64,000 bases of DNA from Burkholderia cepacia (GCF_001718835.1 NZ_CP013442.1:124001-188000), one strand, 5' to 3'; shown: positions 1 to 8,349, numbered from the stretch's first letter. A program made the numbers and translations. Notes: generated by a model from the sequence alone, not told the origin.

Positions 1-882
1 GCCGAGCGAGTTCGGCAATACGTCGTCCAGGAACAGATGGGCCTGCAGCAGCACACCCACACCCGTTCCGCTCGCATGATTGACCGGAATCTGCGCTTCG
101 ACGCCGAACTGGCCCCAGCGATTTCCCCACATCACGCCGGGATTGATCGTCCCGGTCGTGTGGCCCGAACACGGGCTGGCGGTGCACGTGCTCATTGGAA
201 ATTCGACCACCGGAATCAGGTTGCTGAACGGCGCCTTGAGCCCGACGTCCTGCACGAAGTTCTGCAGATAAGGCAGGCTGTATTGCACGGTGACGCCCCA
301 GCTCAACGCATTCGGATCGGCACTGTTCAATGTCAGGCGCGGGCCGACGGTTCCCGTGATCGCCAGCGGCTTCAGGTATTTGAGGCTGTCGGGCAGATCG
401 CCGAAGCCCTTGCCGAAATAGAGCGTCGGCGTGATCGCCGAGTGCGGATTGGCGATCGAATGCGCCCCGGTCCCGCCCAACTCTGCGCTCGCGCCGACCG
501 ATGCCATGAACTCGTGCTTTTCGTTCACGTAGAAGCGGTACTTGGCGCCGACCTGCCAGTTGTCGAAACCACGCGCCGAGCCGCCGTTCGGCGCGTTCAG
601 GTTGACGTAGGTGCCCGTCACGGAAAGCTGGAAACTGGGTGTGATTCGCTTGTCCCATTCGAGCGTCGTCGTATTGGTGTTCTGCTTGTCGCCGTCATCC
701 GTGCTGGACTGAAGGTGGCCGAATTCGAGGTTCAGCTCGTCACCGACGCCGGGATCGTCGACCGCCATCGTGGCAGGAAATACGCGATTGCCGGCCACCG
801 CATGGGCCGACGCATCGACTGAAAGGAGGCAAGAAGCGAGCGCGCATAGCGTTACGGCGCCCCGTTTGAGAGTGGTTCGCAT
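1..882 (-). CDS. Outer-membrane channel-like protein with signal peptide (3' end outside window)
   Basis: The reading frame is open from the ATG at 880-882 down to base 1, giving 294 codons with no stop, so the C-terminus is missing. AGGA lies six bases upstream of the ATG. The protein starts with a Sec signal peptide (MRTTLKRGAVTLCALASCLL, then a small-residue cleavage region near SADA/AHA). The rest alternates short polar and aromatic stretches, including LEWDKRITPSFQLSVTGTY, WQVGAKYRFYVNEKHEF and ITPTLYFGKGF. This is typical of a beta-barrel resembling the phenol-degradation MetA/transporter-type outer-membrane family. It lies downstream of the DUF2946 and Csp genes on the same strand and may be the distal gene of that metal-stress group. 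The barrel assignment comes from pattern only. The substrate is unknown, and a role in metal export is an inference from context. Confidence 0.6.
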   Translation of the reverse strand, partial: MRTTLKRGAVTLCALASCLLSVDASAHAVAGNRVFPATMAVDDPGVGDELNLEFGHLQSSTDDGDKQNTNTTTLEWDKRITPSFQLSVTGTYVNLNAPNGGSARGFDNWQVGAKYRFYVNEKHEFMASVGASAELGGTGAHSIANPHSAITPTLYFGKGFGDLPDSLKYLKPLAITGTVGPRLTLNSADPNALSWGVTVQYSLPYLQNFVQDVGLKAPFSNLIPVVEFPMSTCTASPCSGHTTGTINPGVMWGNRWGQFGVEAQIPVNHASGTGVGVLLQAHLFLDDVLPNSLG

Positions 883-985
883 GTTGATGTCCTGGTTGGT
901 TATCAAGGTGTTGCTGCAACTGGCGCGCGACATCACCGCGATGCCATTCAGTCCGTCGGCATCGCGGGAAAGCCGTCAGCAGGGA

Positions 986-1405
986 TCAGGACAATACGGG
1001 TGGGGCGCGCGGCTGCGCGAGAGTCAGAACCGTGTAAGGTCGAAACGCCGCAGCCGCAACCGGCGCTGCAAACCCGGCCGGTTGTGCAGGGATGCCGAAA
1101 GCCGCGTGCGCGCCAGGCAGCATCGGTGTGTGCGCAATCAGGCTGCAATACGGGCATGCGTCGCAGCCCGGCCACGAAGCGGAACCGTGATGGTGCGCGG
1201 CAGCTTCGGCTTGGGCGAGATGAGAGGCTACGGTCGCAGGATGCGCGTGGTGCGAGTGGTGTGCGTGATGAGCATGAAGGGCGTGATGCGCGCCTTCGGC
1301 CGACGCGCCGCGCAGTGTCTGGGATATCGTCGGCGCGACCACGCTCAGCAGGATCGCGAAGATCCCGAGGACAACCCCGATCTTCTGACGGCAACGGCTG
1401 GGCAT
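986..1405 (-). CDS. DUF2946 family protein, His-rich
   Basis: This 139-aa protein has one N-terminal hydrophobic segment (about residues 9-28), which is a signal anchor or signal peptide. A loop at residues 40-73 holds 14 histidines. A C-x2-C-P-Y-C motif follows at C81, C84 and C87, then a short hydrophobic stretch and a variable tail. The layout (N-terminal helix, His/acidic middle, CxxCPxC) matches DUF2946. Members of that family are common beside copper genes in beta- and gamma-proteobacteria, but their biochemistry is not settled. The gene lies 175 bp downstream of the Csp gene on the same strand. No convincing ribosome site precedes the ATG at 1405, so a slightly later start is possible. 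A metal-binding role for the His loop is an inference. Confidence 0.7.
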   Translation of the reverse strand: MPSRCRQKIGVVLGIFAILLSVVAPTISQTLRGASAEGAHHALHAHHAHHSHHAHPATVASHLAQAEAAAHHHGSASWPGCDACPYCSLIAHTPMLPGAHAAFGIPAQPAGFAAPVAAAAFRPYTVLTLAQPRAPPVLS

Positions 1406-1580
1406 GGCAGACCCACGAGACGTCGATACGAACAGTATGCGGAAAATCCGCGGCGGAATGGTTGAACTTTGCGTTAGGTAAAAACCCGCAAAGCGTCCGA
1501 ATCGGAGACGGCGGCCGCCGGTTGCGGCCGCCAGGCGGCAGGGGTTGTGCTACTGGAGAAAAGGAGGAATCCGGCGCGGC

Positions 1581-2036
1581 TCAGGTTGCCAGTACTGCGC
1601 GGCACTCGTTGGCACATGCGCGGCATGACTCCATGCACGCGTTGCACGGCTCGTGTCGGTCAGCGTGTTTTTTGCACTCCGCCTCGCAATCGTTGCATGC
1701 ATCCAGTGTGACTTTGGCGAGTGCCGGAAGATAGTGCGCGTTCTGGTTGGCAAGCTGTTGCAGCGCGCTGCAAAGAGAAAGCATCTGCGACACGCTGGTT
1801 GCACAGGCCGCCAGGTCCTTGTTCCCCTTGCCAAGGAGACCGATGCAATGGCTCACGCATACCTGACCCGTTGATACGCACCCGCCCGCTGCATCGGCGA
1901 GCGCGCTGTAGTGACCGCCATGATGCATGTGAGAGGTTTGTGCAGGAGCGCTTTCCTGGGCCGAGGCCCGTTCCATTGTCGCCAATGCGGAAAGCGCAAG
2001 CAGCCCGGTACCGAATAGTGCGTCACGTCTGTCCAT
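1581..2036 (-). CDS. Csp-type four-helix-bundle copper-storage protein, Tat-like signal
   Basis: The ATG at 2036 is preceded by GGAGA at good spacing, so the 151-aa form is chosen over the longer open frame starting at 2180. The N-terminus MDRRDALFGTGLLALSALA has a twin-arginine-like signal, as in exported Csp1 proteins. The mature part carries 13 cysteines, mostly in CxxxC or CxxC spacing on predicted helices (CVSTGQVCVSHC, ACNDCEAECKKH, CNACMESCRACANEC), plus a His cluster just after the signal (SHMHHGGH). This is the Csp1 signature: a four-helix bundle whose inward-facing thiols store many Cu(I) ions. The known Csp1 of Methylosinus also has 13 cysteines. The gene sits 151 bp downstream of bufC on the same strand, which supports a copper-sequestration role in the periplasm. 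Family assignment is strong; the Tat route is inferred from RRDALF. Confidence 0.85.
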   Translation of the reverse strand: MDRRDALFGTGLLALSALATMERASAQESAPAQTSHMHHGGHYSALADAAGGCVSTGQVCVSHCIGLLGKGNKDLAACATSVSQMLSLCSALQQLANQNAHYLPALAKVTLDACNDCEAECKKHADRHEPCNACMESCRACANECRAVLAT

Positions 2037-2187
2037 GTGAAAATCTCCGAAAAAATTCACGCCAATGACAATACGTCCGAACGCCCGAATTCGCAGCCGC
2101 CGGGGAATGGGGCTGGAACGACCAGATCCTAACATCAAGGAAACGCCGATGGCTCTGTCTGTTGGGGTGGAGTCACGCACGCACAGG

Positions 2188-3051
2188 TCAAACCGACCGT
2201 GCCGTACCTGCGATTGTGCCGGTAATCGCCGATGCTGCTATCCACGCGTGCCATTGCGCGGCGAAGTCGAATTCCGGATCGATCGCACATGCGGCGTCGA
2301 GCGCAACGGCCAGGGTACTTCCGCTTTGTAGTGCGATGAAGGCCGCGTGCGCGGCCTCCGGATGAACGAGTATCGTGGGTTGCCACACCGGACGGACGAC
2401 GAGCGCCCACGTGGGGCCGTCGAGCCGACGCGGAAAAGTGCCGCCTGGTTGATGCGCGCGCCAGATGTCGGCAATGGCGTAATCCGAGGCGATGGCCGTG
2501 CAGGCCGGATGCACCGAAAGCTGCGCTTCCAGCAGGCGCTCGTCACCGAGTTCGAGCCATTGCTGCGGTGTGAATACCGAGGCGTCGGCGGCGAAGCAGG
2601 CAACGTGCAGTGCCCACTCAACGCGTGCAACATCCGCAAAATATCGCAAGCGTGAGTCTCGCTCGTATTCGCCGATAAAGGCCGGCAATGCATCGCCAAA
2701 GCGATTGAGGTCACCGCTGCCGGACGGATGCGCGCGGGCGTAGGCAAGTGAAAGCGCATCGAAATATGCATCGCCAACCAGCGCCAGCAACACGGGATAT
2801 GCATTCGCGAGCGCGGCGCGCCAGCGCGAGCGGACGTTGCCGCGGTATAGTCCGACGCGCTCGTGCAGCACATCGAAACCGGTGGCTACCGGAAATTGCA
2901 GTTCATGCATCGCATGTGCACCGACTTGACCGGATGCGCTGCCGGAGACCGGCGACCACGGCTTCACGAGTCTGAGCAACGACCCCTCCTGCGCCGGATC
3001 GTCAAGTGCGCTCGCGAACATTTGCTGGAGCGATTCAAGCTGTGAGGCCAT
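2188..3051 (-). CDS. bufC: BufC/HvfC-like DUF2063 protein, partner of the MNIO oxidase
   Basis: This 287-aa protein belongs to the DUF2063 (HvfC/BufC) family. The N-terminal domain (about 1-120) has the typical stretch ending VGLYRGNVRSRW followed by LANAYPVLLALVGDAYFDAL. The C-terminal half carries the second conserved helical domain (RLRYFADVARVEWALHVACF). Family members bind the bufferin precursor and present it to BufB. The ATG at 3051 has AGGA five bases upstream; a GTG three bases earlier is less well placed. The start overlaps the 3' end of bufB by 17 bp, so the two are translationally coupled. No bufD (DoxX-type) gene follows; the next gene encodes the Csp protein. Confidence 0.85.
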   Translation of the reverse strand: MASQLESLQQMFASALDDPAQEGSLLRLVKPWSPVSGSASGQVGAHAMHELQFPVATGFDVLHERVGLYRGNVRSRWRAALANAYPVLLALVGDAYFDALSLAYARAHPSGSGDLNRFGDALPAFIGEYERDSRLRYFADVARVEWALHVACFAADASVFTPQQWLELGDERLLEAQLSVHPACTAIASDYAIADIWRAHQPGGTFPRRLDGPTWALVVRPVWQPTILVHPEAAHAAFIALQSGSTLAVALDAACAIDPEFDFAAQWHAWIAASAITGTIAGTARSV

Positions 3052-3931
3052 CACGTTCCTGCCCCTGAGCAGCCTTCACTTCCTGTCGCACGTTCAGACC
3101 AGCCCGGATCTGCGCTGCACGCGCGAGCCGGACTTCGTCGACCAGCACGCTCATCGGCGGAATGTCCGTGTCCCATTCGATCAACGTCGGGACATGGCCG
3201 AACCGGCGCAGTGCATATTCATAGAGGTTCCAGACAGCGGGCGCGACACGTGAGCCATGGTCATCGATTACAGCGGCACCGCTCACGCGATGGCCCGCAA
3301 GATGGATTTCGCCGACCACGCCGGGCGGCAACGCGTCCATTGCCGCGATCGCATCCTCTCCGTGATTGCACTGGTTCACGTATAGATTGTTGACGTCGAG
3401 CAGCACGCCGCACCCGGTGCGCCGAGCCAGCTCGGAGAGGAATGCCGTTTCACCGTACCGGTCGTCGTTGAACCGGAGCCAGCTGGAAACGTTTTCGAGC
3501 AGGATCGGCCGGGCAAGTGCCTCCTGCACTTCGTCGACTCGCGCCGTGAGGTGAGCGAGTGCTGCGTCGGTCAGCGGCATCGGCAGCAGGTCGTTCAGAT
3601 GACCGGCGGCCGTCGCGCCCCAGCACAGATGTTCGGAGGCGACCGCCGGTGCGATCCGCTCGACGAGGCGCTCGAGTCTGCCCAGATGACCGGCGTCAAG
3701 CGGCGTGACCGAGCCGAGCCCGAGGCCGACTCCATGCAGGCTGACCGGCAGATCGCGTCGCACGGTGTCGAGCACGTGCAGGTCATACCCGCCATCGCCG
3801 AAATAGTTCTCGCTATGCACTTCTACCCAGTCCACCGCGGGCGGTGCTGCGAGAAAGTCGGCGTAGTGGGCCTGACGCAGCCCGATGCCGATGCCGGCTG
3901 GCGCGCTGGCGACGGGACCGATCGCGATCAC
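3035..3931 (-). CDS. bufB: BufB-type MNIO (DUF692) oxidase, bufferin-modifying enzyme
   Basis: This DUF692 multinuclear non-heme iron oxidase is 298 aa from a GTG start at 3931. It has a TIM-barrel with iron-site stretches that are easy to follow: VDWVEVHSENYFGDGG, VSLHGVGLGLGS, SEHLCWG, LLENVSSW, LLDVNNLYVNQCNHG, EIHLAGHR and LIEWDTD. Known BufB enzymes convert cysteines of the BufA precursor to thiooxazole-type groups. The open frame extends upstream to 4192, but that part overlaps bufA in another frame and has no family similarity, so it was left out. The first in-frame start after the bufA stop is the GTG at 3929-3931, which overlaps the stop of a 13-codon frame as GTGA. The start is therefore uncertain, and a frameshifted N-terminus remains possible. 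Confidence 0.85.
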   Translation of the reverse strand: MIAIGPVASAPAGIGIGLRQAHYADFLAAPPAVDWVEVHSENYFGDGGYDLHVLDTVRRDLPVSLHGVGLGLGSVTPLDAGHLGRLERLVERIAPAVASEHLCWGATAAGHLNDLLPMPLTDAALAHLTARVDEVQEALARPILLENVSSWLRFNDDRYGETAFLSELARRTGCGVLLDVNNLYVNQCNHGEDAIAAMDALPPGVVGEIHLAGHRVSGAAVIDDHGSRVAPAVWNLYEYALRRFGHVPTLIEWDTDIPPMSVLVDEVRLARAAQIRAGLNVRQEVKAAQGQERDGLTA

Positions 3932-3969
3932 GAGAACACCGGCTCGCTGTGCCAAACGCTTTGCGACAT
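3928..3969 (-). other. 13-codon mini-ORF bridging bufA and bufB
   Basis: Its ATG shares one base with the bufA stop (TGATG at 3967-3971). It encodes MSQSVWHSEPVFS and ends in a TGA that overlaps the GTG start of bufB (GTGA at 3928-3931). It could act as a coupling relay for re-initiating ribosomes. It could also be the true N-terminus of BufB separated by a one-base frameshift. Confidence 0.4.
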
Positions 3970-4223
3970 CAGGGGCCGACCGTGCCGCCCAGTTTCGCGC
4001 AGGTGCCCGCCGGCACGATCTTGAAGTCGCCCTTGTCGTAGTCGACCTTCGCCTCGCCCGCGCAACCATGCACGCCGGTCTTGCTCCCACAGTCGTTCTG
4101 GCCGGCCTTCGCGATGCCATAGCACTGCACCTTTGCTTCCTCCTGCGTAGCGGCGACGGCGGCTGCCGCCACGCCGGCGAGTGCCATGGCAAGCAGGGCC
4201 TGCCGGCTGAGATTCGATTTCAT
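3969..4223 (-). CDS. bufA1: Bufferin precursor BufA1 (DUF2282)
   Basis: This is an 84-aa exported RiPP precursor. The ATG at 4223 has GGAG six bases upstream; an in-frame ATG two codons earlier overlaps that site. A Sec-type signal (MKSNLSRQALLAMALAGVAA, cleavage near AVA-A) is followed by a short core with four cysteines, C34, C45, C54 and C75, in the family pattern QCYGIAKAGQNDC ... HGCAG ... GTCAKLGG. BufA1 peptides are modified by BufB/BufC in the cytoplasm, exported, and chelate copper in the periplasm. The gene heads the minus-strand order bufA-bufB-bufC-csp. About 217 bp separates it from the upstream gene. That gap contains a large hairpin at 4376-4425, so a promoter probably lies between 4224 and 4375. 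No clear promoter motif was identified. Confidence 0.85.
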   Translation of the reverse strand: MKSNLSRQALLAMALAGVAAAAVAATQEEAKVQCYGIAKAGQNDCGSKTGVHGCAGEAKVDYDKGDFKIVPAGTCAKLGGTVGP

Positions 4224-4375
4224 TTGCATCTCCAGGGTAGGGGCGGCAAGCGGTTGTCGACGGTGTCGACGCCACACATCGGCCGGATAAACTGCGCTCG
4301 CGGGCGCCGGGCTGGCAAAACACCGTTTGCGCCATCCTGCCACTATCAAAACGAGCGTGATACAAGTTTTTTGCA

Positions 4376-4425
4376 GCCGCAGCGGGTCGGATACCCCACT
4401 TTCATGGGGACAATCCCGCTGCGGC
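4376..4425. terminator. Large compound hairpin between the TonB-receptor group and bufA
   Basis: A perfect 11-bp inverted repeat (GCCGCAGCGGG at 4376-4386, CCCGCTGCGGC at 4415-4425) encloses a second stem (CCCCA at 4394-4398, TGGGG at 4405-4409). It begins 16 bp past the stop of the small membrane-protein gene, so it most likely ends that minus-strand transcript. There is no U tract on that strand: the bases that follow read TGCAAAAAAC. Termination is thus inferred from position and stem strength. Confidence 0.5.
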
Positions 4426-4440
4426 GTTGCTTCTTGCCTG

Positions 4441-4614
4441 TCAACGCACGGAACGCACGCAGTTCGACGCACTCGCTGCAGGAACGTCGATGTCGCCAGG
4501 CCGCGTCATCCATGCGATCCATCCGGCCCAGAGCCCGCACGCGATCAGGCCGCCGATGTTCAGGTGCGTCTTGTAACGAACGATAAGGTCAAGCAGGGAC
4601 ATTCCGTCTTTCAT
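4441..4614 (-). CDS. 57-aa single-pass membrane protein downstream of the TonB receptor
   Basis: The ATG at 4614 is preceded by GAGGAG with good spacing, and that site overlaps the receptor stop codon, so the two genes are coupled. The protein starts MKDGMSLLDLIVRYKTHLN, has one transmembrane helix (about residues 19-37, IGGLIACGLWAGWIAWM), and ends in a short soluble tail with one cysteine. The function is not recognised. Small membrane proteins of this kind often accompany TonB receptors and PepSY proteins in Burkholderia, which suggests a minor role in the same uptake system. The context suggests a real gene, but there is no family evidence. Confidence 0.6.
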   Translation of the reverse strand: MKDGMSLLDLIVRYKTHLNIGGLIACGLWAGWIAWMTRPGDIDVPAASASNCVRSVR

Positions 4615-4625
4615 CTTGGTTCTCC

Positions 4626-6739
4626 TCAGAACGCGTACCGCATGCCGGCGAACACGCTGCGTCCCTCGCCCGGATAGAAGATCGCGGTGTTCGCGGTGCG
4701 CGCATTCGCGACGGTGCTGATGTCGCTGACGTAGCGCTTGTTGGTCAGGTTGCGCGCGTCGACGAACAGCGACAGTCCGTTGCGGAAGTCGTAGCCGGCC
4801 TGCAGCCCGAGTAGCGCGTAGCTCGGCACACGCAACGTGTTCGCGTCGTCGGCCCATGCGCCAGACGGCACCCAGTCGAGGGTGGCCGCGACGTGGAAGC
4901 CGCTCGGGCGCGCGTAACCCAGCGTCGCGCGCAGCACGTTCAGCGGCACGCCCGCGATCCGGTTGTTGCCGTACTGCGGGTCGTTCCTGAAGCGGAAGTC
5001 GTTCAGGTTCCAGATGCCGGACAGCGTGACCGTGTCGCCCACGCCGCGGCCGGTGACGTTGCGGAACAGTTCGACCGACGCACCGGCCTCGATCCCCTGC
5101 AGCACCGTCCTGTTCGCATTGAACGTCGCCGCCGGCACGTCCGGGTTCGTCGTGTACTGCAGCAACTGGTCGCGCACGAGCGAGCGATAGGCGGTCACGT
5201 CCCAGCTCACGCGCTCGCGCGAGCCGCGCGTGCCGAACTCGATCGTCCACGCGTGCTGCGCCGCGAGCGGCGTGAAGCGCGTCGTGTTCGAGAAGGTCTG
5301 CGTGAGGTCGGTGAAGTCGGGCACGTCCTGGCTGCGCGTGATGTCGACGTAGGCCTGGGTGTTCGCGTCCGGCTGCCACATCAGCCCGAGCTTCGGATTG
5401 ACGCCGCTGTAGCTCGCGCTCGTCGACTTGTAGGCCCGATCGGTCGCGAGGCCGCCGTTGTCGATGTACTCGCGCACCGAGTGCAGCGCCTTCACGCCGG
5501 TCATCAGCGCGACGGTCGGCAGGAAGAACAGCCGGTTCTCGACGTACGCCTCGTAGTTGAACGCCGTCTGCGTCGAGTCGAGCGTCTGCGCGCCCTTGTT
5601 GCCGTTGACGTTCACGTACTGGTTCACCTGCGTGCGGCCGCCGAAGAAGCGCGCGCCGACGATCAGGTCGTCGCGCATCCCGCCGAGCGTCAGGCGGCCC
5701 GTGTAGCGCGGCGCGAAACCGTAGGTCCAGCCGTCCTGGTCGAGCGCCTGGAAGATCGGGTGATAGAGGCTCTTGTGAATCGCCCACGTGTCGAATTGCA
5801 GTTCGCCCGAATCGAGCTTCACCGTCGTGCGGTTGGCGATCCGCTCGGTGCGCGTGTTGCGCGCCTGATCGCCCGATATCGCGTTCGGCGCCGCCCTGGT
5901 CGGATGGTTCAGCGCGTCGGACAGCGACAGCGTGCCGGGCAGCAGCTGGTCGACGACGTACACGCCGACGTAGAAGCGCGTCTCGACGGCCGGGCTGAAC
6001 CGGTAGCCGACGTTCGCGTTGAACTGCTCGTATTGCCCCTTCGATGATCGCGATAACCGTCCGAATGATTGACGCTGAAGTTCGCGAGGAAGTCGAGCGG
6101 GCCGATCACGCGCGAGATCTGCGCGCTCGTGCGCACCGTGCCGTAGCTGCCGCCTTCCACGCGCACGACGTTCGGCGCGTCGGCGGTATGGGCGGTCGGC
6201 GTGACGAAGTCGATCGCGCCGCCGAGGGTCGACGCGCCGTACGCGAGGCCGTTGCCGCCCTTGTAGACCTGCACCGCCTGCAGCGCGAGCGGATCGATCT
6301 GGTAGTAGTCGCCGCTGCCGTCCGCGAGGTTGGTCGGGATGCCGTCCTGCAGGATCTCGAGGCCGCGCGTGTGATACGCGCGGGCAATCCCCGAGCCGCG
6401 GATCGACAGGCGCAACTCCTGGCCGTAGCGGTTCTCGACGAACACGCCGGGCACATCCTTCAGCACGTCGCGCAGCGTGAAGGCGTAGGTGTTCCGGTAG
6501 CTGTCGGCATCGACGAAGCCTACCGAGCCGATTGTCCGGTCGAGCGTGCGCTTCAGGTCGATGGTCGATTTCGACGTCAGCGATCCGGTCGTGCGTGCGG
6601 CGTCGACCGTGATCGCCGGCAACGCCGGCACGGCCTGTGTATCGGTCGCCGCGGCGGCGCCTTGTGCGCATGCGGCCGACGCGGAGAGCACGGAGATCGC
6701 GCCGGACAGCGCGACGGCAATACGGGTCGAGGGAAACAT
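4626..6739 (-). pseudogene. TonB-dependent outer-membrane receptor, frameshifted
   Basis: The N-terminal part starts at the ATG at 6739 with a signal peptide (MFPSTRIAVALSGAISVLSA). It contains the plug domain: LRDVLKDVPGVFVENRYGQE, LSIRGSGIARAYHTRGLEIL, DGIPTNLADGSGDYYQIDP and YKGGNGLAYGASTLGGAIDF. It reads in frame through FSVNHSDGYRDH and then leaves frame at about 6044-6046. The barrel continues in another frame (SKGQYEQFNANVGYRF and onward) and ends with the expected aromatic C-terminus (FAGMRYAF) at 4626. Restoring one base would give about 704 aa, normal for the family. The mature part has almost no cysteine and few methionines, so the OprC-type copper site (Cys/Met ligands) is not visible. 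The substrate is unknown; a ferric-siderophore role is the default guess. It could be a true pseudogene or a sequencing error. Confidence 0.8.
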
Positions 6740-6809
6740 GTCGTTGTACGTAGGGTGATGTTTCAAGCGGATCGTGTACGGCACGCGCTGCGCGCCGGCG
6801 CGCGACGAA

Positions 6810-8273
6810 TCAGGCTGCCGCGCGTGCCGCACGGCCGAACAGCAGACGGTCGATCGACCAGACCGCGACGATCGTCGCCCCCATCAGCGGAAAGACGATG
6901 CCGAGCAGCACGAGCCCCGCGATCCAGCCGCGCATCGGCGGCGTGCCGCGTTCGCGCGACGGCGCGCCCAGCTTGCCGGCCGGGCGCCGTTTCCACCACA
7001 TCACGGTGCCCGTGACGGCCATCGCGGCCAGCCCGAGCGACAGCACCGCGCAGACGATCTGGTTCGCGAGCCCGAAGTAGCGGCCCATGTGCAGCGACGT
7101 GCCGTACGACACGGCCCGCGATACCGCGCCGTAGTCGTCGTAGCGGATGTCCTTCAGCACGGCGCCGCTGTACTGGTCGAGGTAGATCGTCCGCTCGGCC
7201 TGCGGGTCGTCCGGGAAGTACGACGCTGTGAACACGCCGTCCGCGCCGGATGGCAGCGCGAGCGTGTAGCCGCTCGTCACGCCGAGGCCCGCGACGATCG
7301 CGATCGCGCGGGCCAGCGGCAGCGGGGCCGGAGTCGGCGCCGACGGCGAATGCGGAACGGGCACGTTGCCGACCGCCCAGGGCGTTTGCGGCAACGGCAG
7401 GTCGTCCATCACCATCCCCGGCATCGCGTCACCTCCGTCGTGGTGATGCCCGGCGGGCGAGGCGACACGCGTTTCGGTGCCGGCCGGCGCCGCGCCCGGA
7501 CGCGACGAACGCAATGGCAGGCCGCCCCATGCGCCTTCCGGCGCGCCGAGGTTCACGGTCGCGGCCAGCGCCTTGAAGTTCTTGCCCCACGAGCCCGACC
7601 ACGGCAGCCCCGTCAGGATGAACGCCACCGTGCCGGCCGCGAGCCAGATGCCGGCCGTCGCGTGGAGGTTTTTCCACAGCGGCCGGCCGCGCAGCGACAG
7701 GTCGGGCCGCAACGCGCGCCCGACGCGCGCCGTGCCGCGCGGCCACCACAGTGCGATGCCGGTGCCGATCATCACGAGGGTCCAGCACGCGGCGAGTTCC
7801 ATCAGCAGTTCGCCCGTCTTGCCGAGCAGCAGCTTGCGATGCAGCATCCGGTCGATCTGCATGAAGCGGTTCTCGACGCTCAGCGTGCCGAGCACGCTGC
7901 CGTCGTACGGGTTCACGTACACGCTCTCGCGGCTGCCGTCGCGCTGCCGGAATACGTATTCGGCGCTGCGGTCCGGTGCGGTCGAGACCTGGACGGAAAC
8001 CGGCGTCGCGCCGGCCGGCATCGCGGTGCGCGCGTTCGCGAGCAGCGTGTCGGCATCGAGTCTGGGCGTGTCGCGTGGCTCGACGATCAACCGGTGCGGA
8101 TACAGCAGCGGCTCGATCTGCGGCTGGAAGCAATACAGCGTGCCCGTGATCGCGAGGATCACCAGGAACGGCATGACGAACAGGCCGGCATAGAAGTGCC
8201 AGCGCCAGAGCGTCCGGTAGCCGGCGTGGGCGGAATGGGCGGGCGAGAGGGCCCGCTCGACGGTGGTCGACAT
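6810..8273 (-). CDS. PepSY-domain inner-membrane protein (possible siderophore/metal reductase)
   Basis: This 487-aa protein has four or five transmembrane helices: near residues 26-48 (YAGLFVMPFLVILAITGTLY), about 155-178, about 207-225, about 398-420, and one at the C-terminus. This matches the PepSY-associated TM family (PiuB/FsrB-like). Several members reduce ferric siderophores or other metal complexes at the inner membrane using haem. Histidines in the helices (WRWHFYAG, MLHRKLLL, NLHATAGIW, SLHMGRYFG) are candidates for haem ligation. The long periplasmic region holds a His/Met/Asp-rich loop (GHHHDGGDAMPGMVMDD, around residues 275-292) that looks metal-binding. The gene lies 70 bp upstream of the TonB receptor on the same strand, so the two probably act together. 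The redox function is inferred. Confidence 0.75.
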   Translation of the reverse strand: MSTTVERALSPAHSAHAGYRTLWRWHFYAGLFVMPFLVILAITGTLYCFQPQIEPLLYPHRLIVEPRDTPRLDADTLLANARTAMPAGATPVSVQVSTAPDRSAEYVFRQRDGSRESVYVNPYDGSVLGTLSVENRFMQIDRMLHRKLLLGKTGELLMELAACWTLVMIGTGIALWWPRGTARVGRALRPDLSLRGRPLWKNLHATAGIWLAAGTVAFILTGLPWSGSWGKNFKALAATVNLGAPEGAWGGLPLRSSRPGAAPAGTETRVASPAGHHHDGGDAMPGMVMDDLPLPQTPWAVGNVPVPHSPSAPTPAPLPLARAIAIVAGLGVTSGYTLALPSGADGVFTASYFPDDPQAERTIYLDQYSGAVLKDIRYDDYGAVSRAVSYGTSLHMGRYFGLANQIVCAVLSLGLAAMAVTGTVMWWKRRPAGKLGAPSRERGTPPMRGWIAGLVLLGIVFPLMGATIVAVWSIDRLLFGRAARAAA

Positions 8274-8349
8274 GGTGTCAGCTCCTCGTTGTCGTCGATC
8301 GGAACGGGCGGCCCGCGCCGGCCCGCGTCACGATGCGACGCGCAACCCG

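Noticed and set aside
37..822. 261-codon plus-strand frame at the window start
   Set aside because: It is a shadow of the minus-strand outer-membrane protein, which has a signal peptide, a ribosome site and regular beta patterns. The plus frame is Arg/His-rich with no family features.
4893..6047. 384-codon plus frame opposite the TonB receptor
   Set aside because: It is an Arg/Val-rich antisense shadow created by GC-rich codon use. The minus-strand receptor explains this DNA.
4626..6739. Assignment of the TonB receptor as the copper porin OprC
   Set aside because: The gene order with PepSY is similar to oprC loci as I recall them, but the Cys/Met ligand pattern expected for OprC is not visible and the mature receptor is almost free of cysteine.
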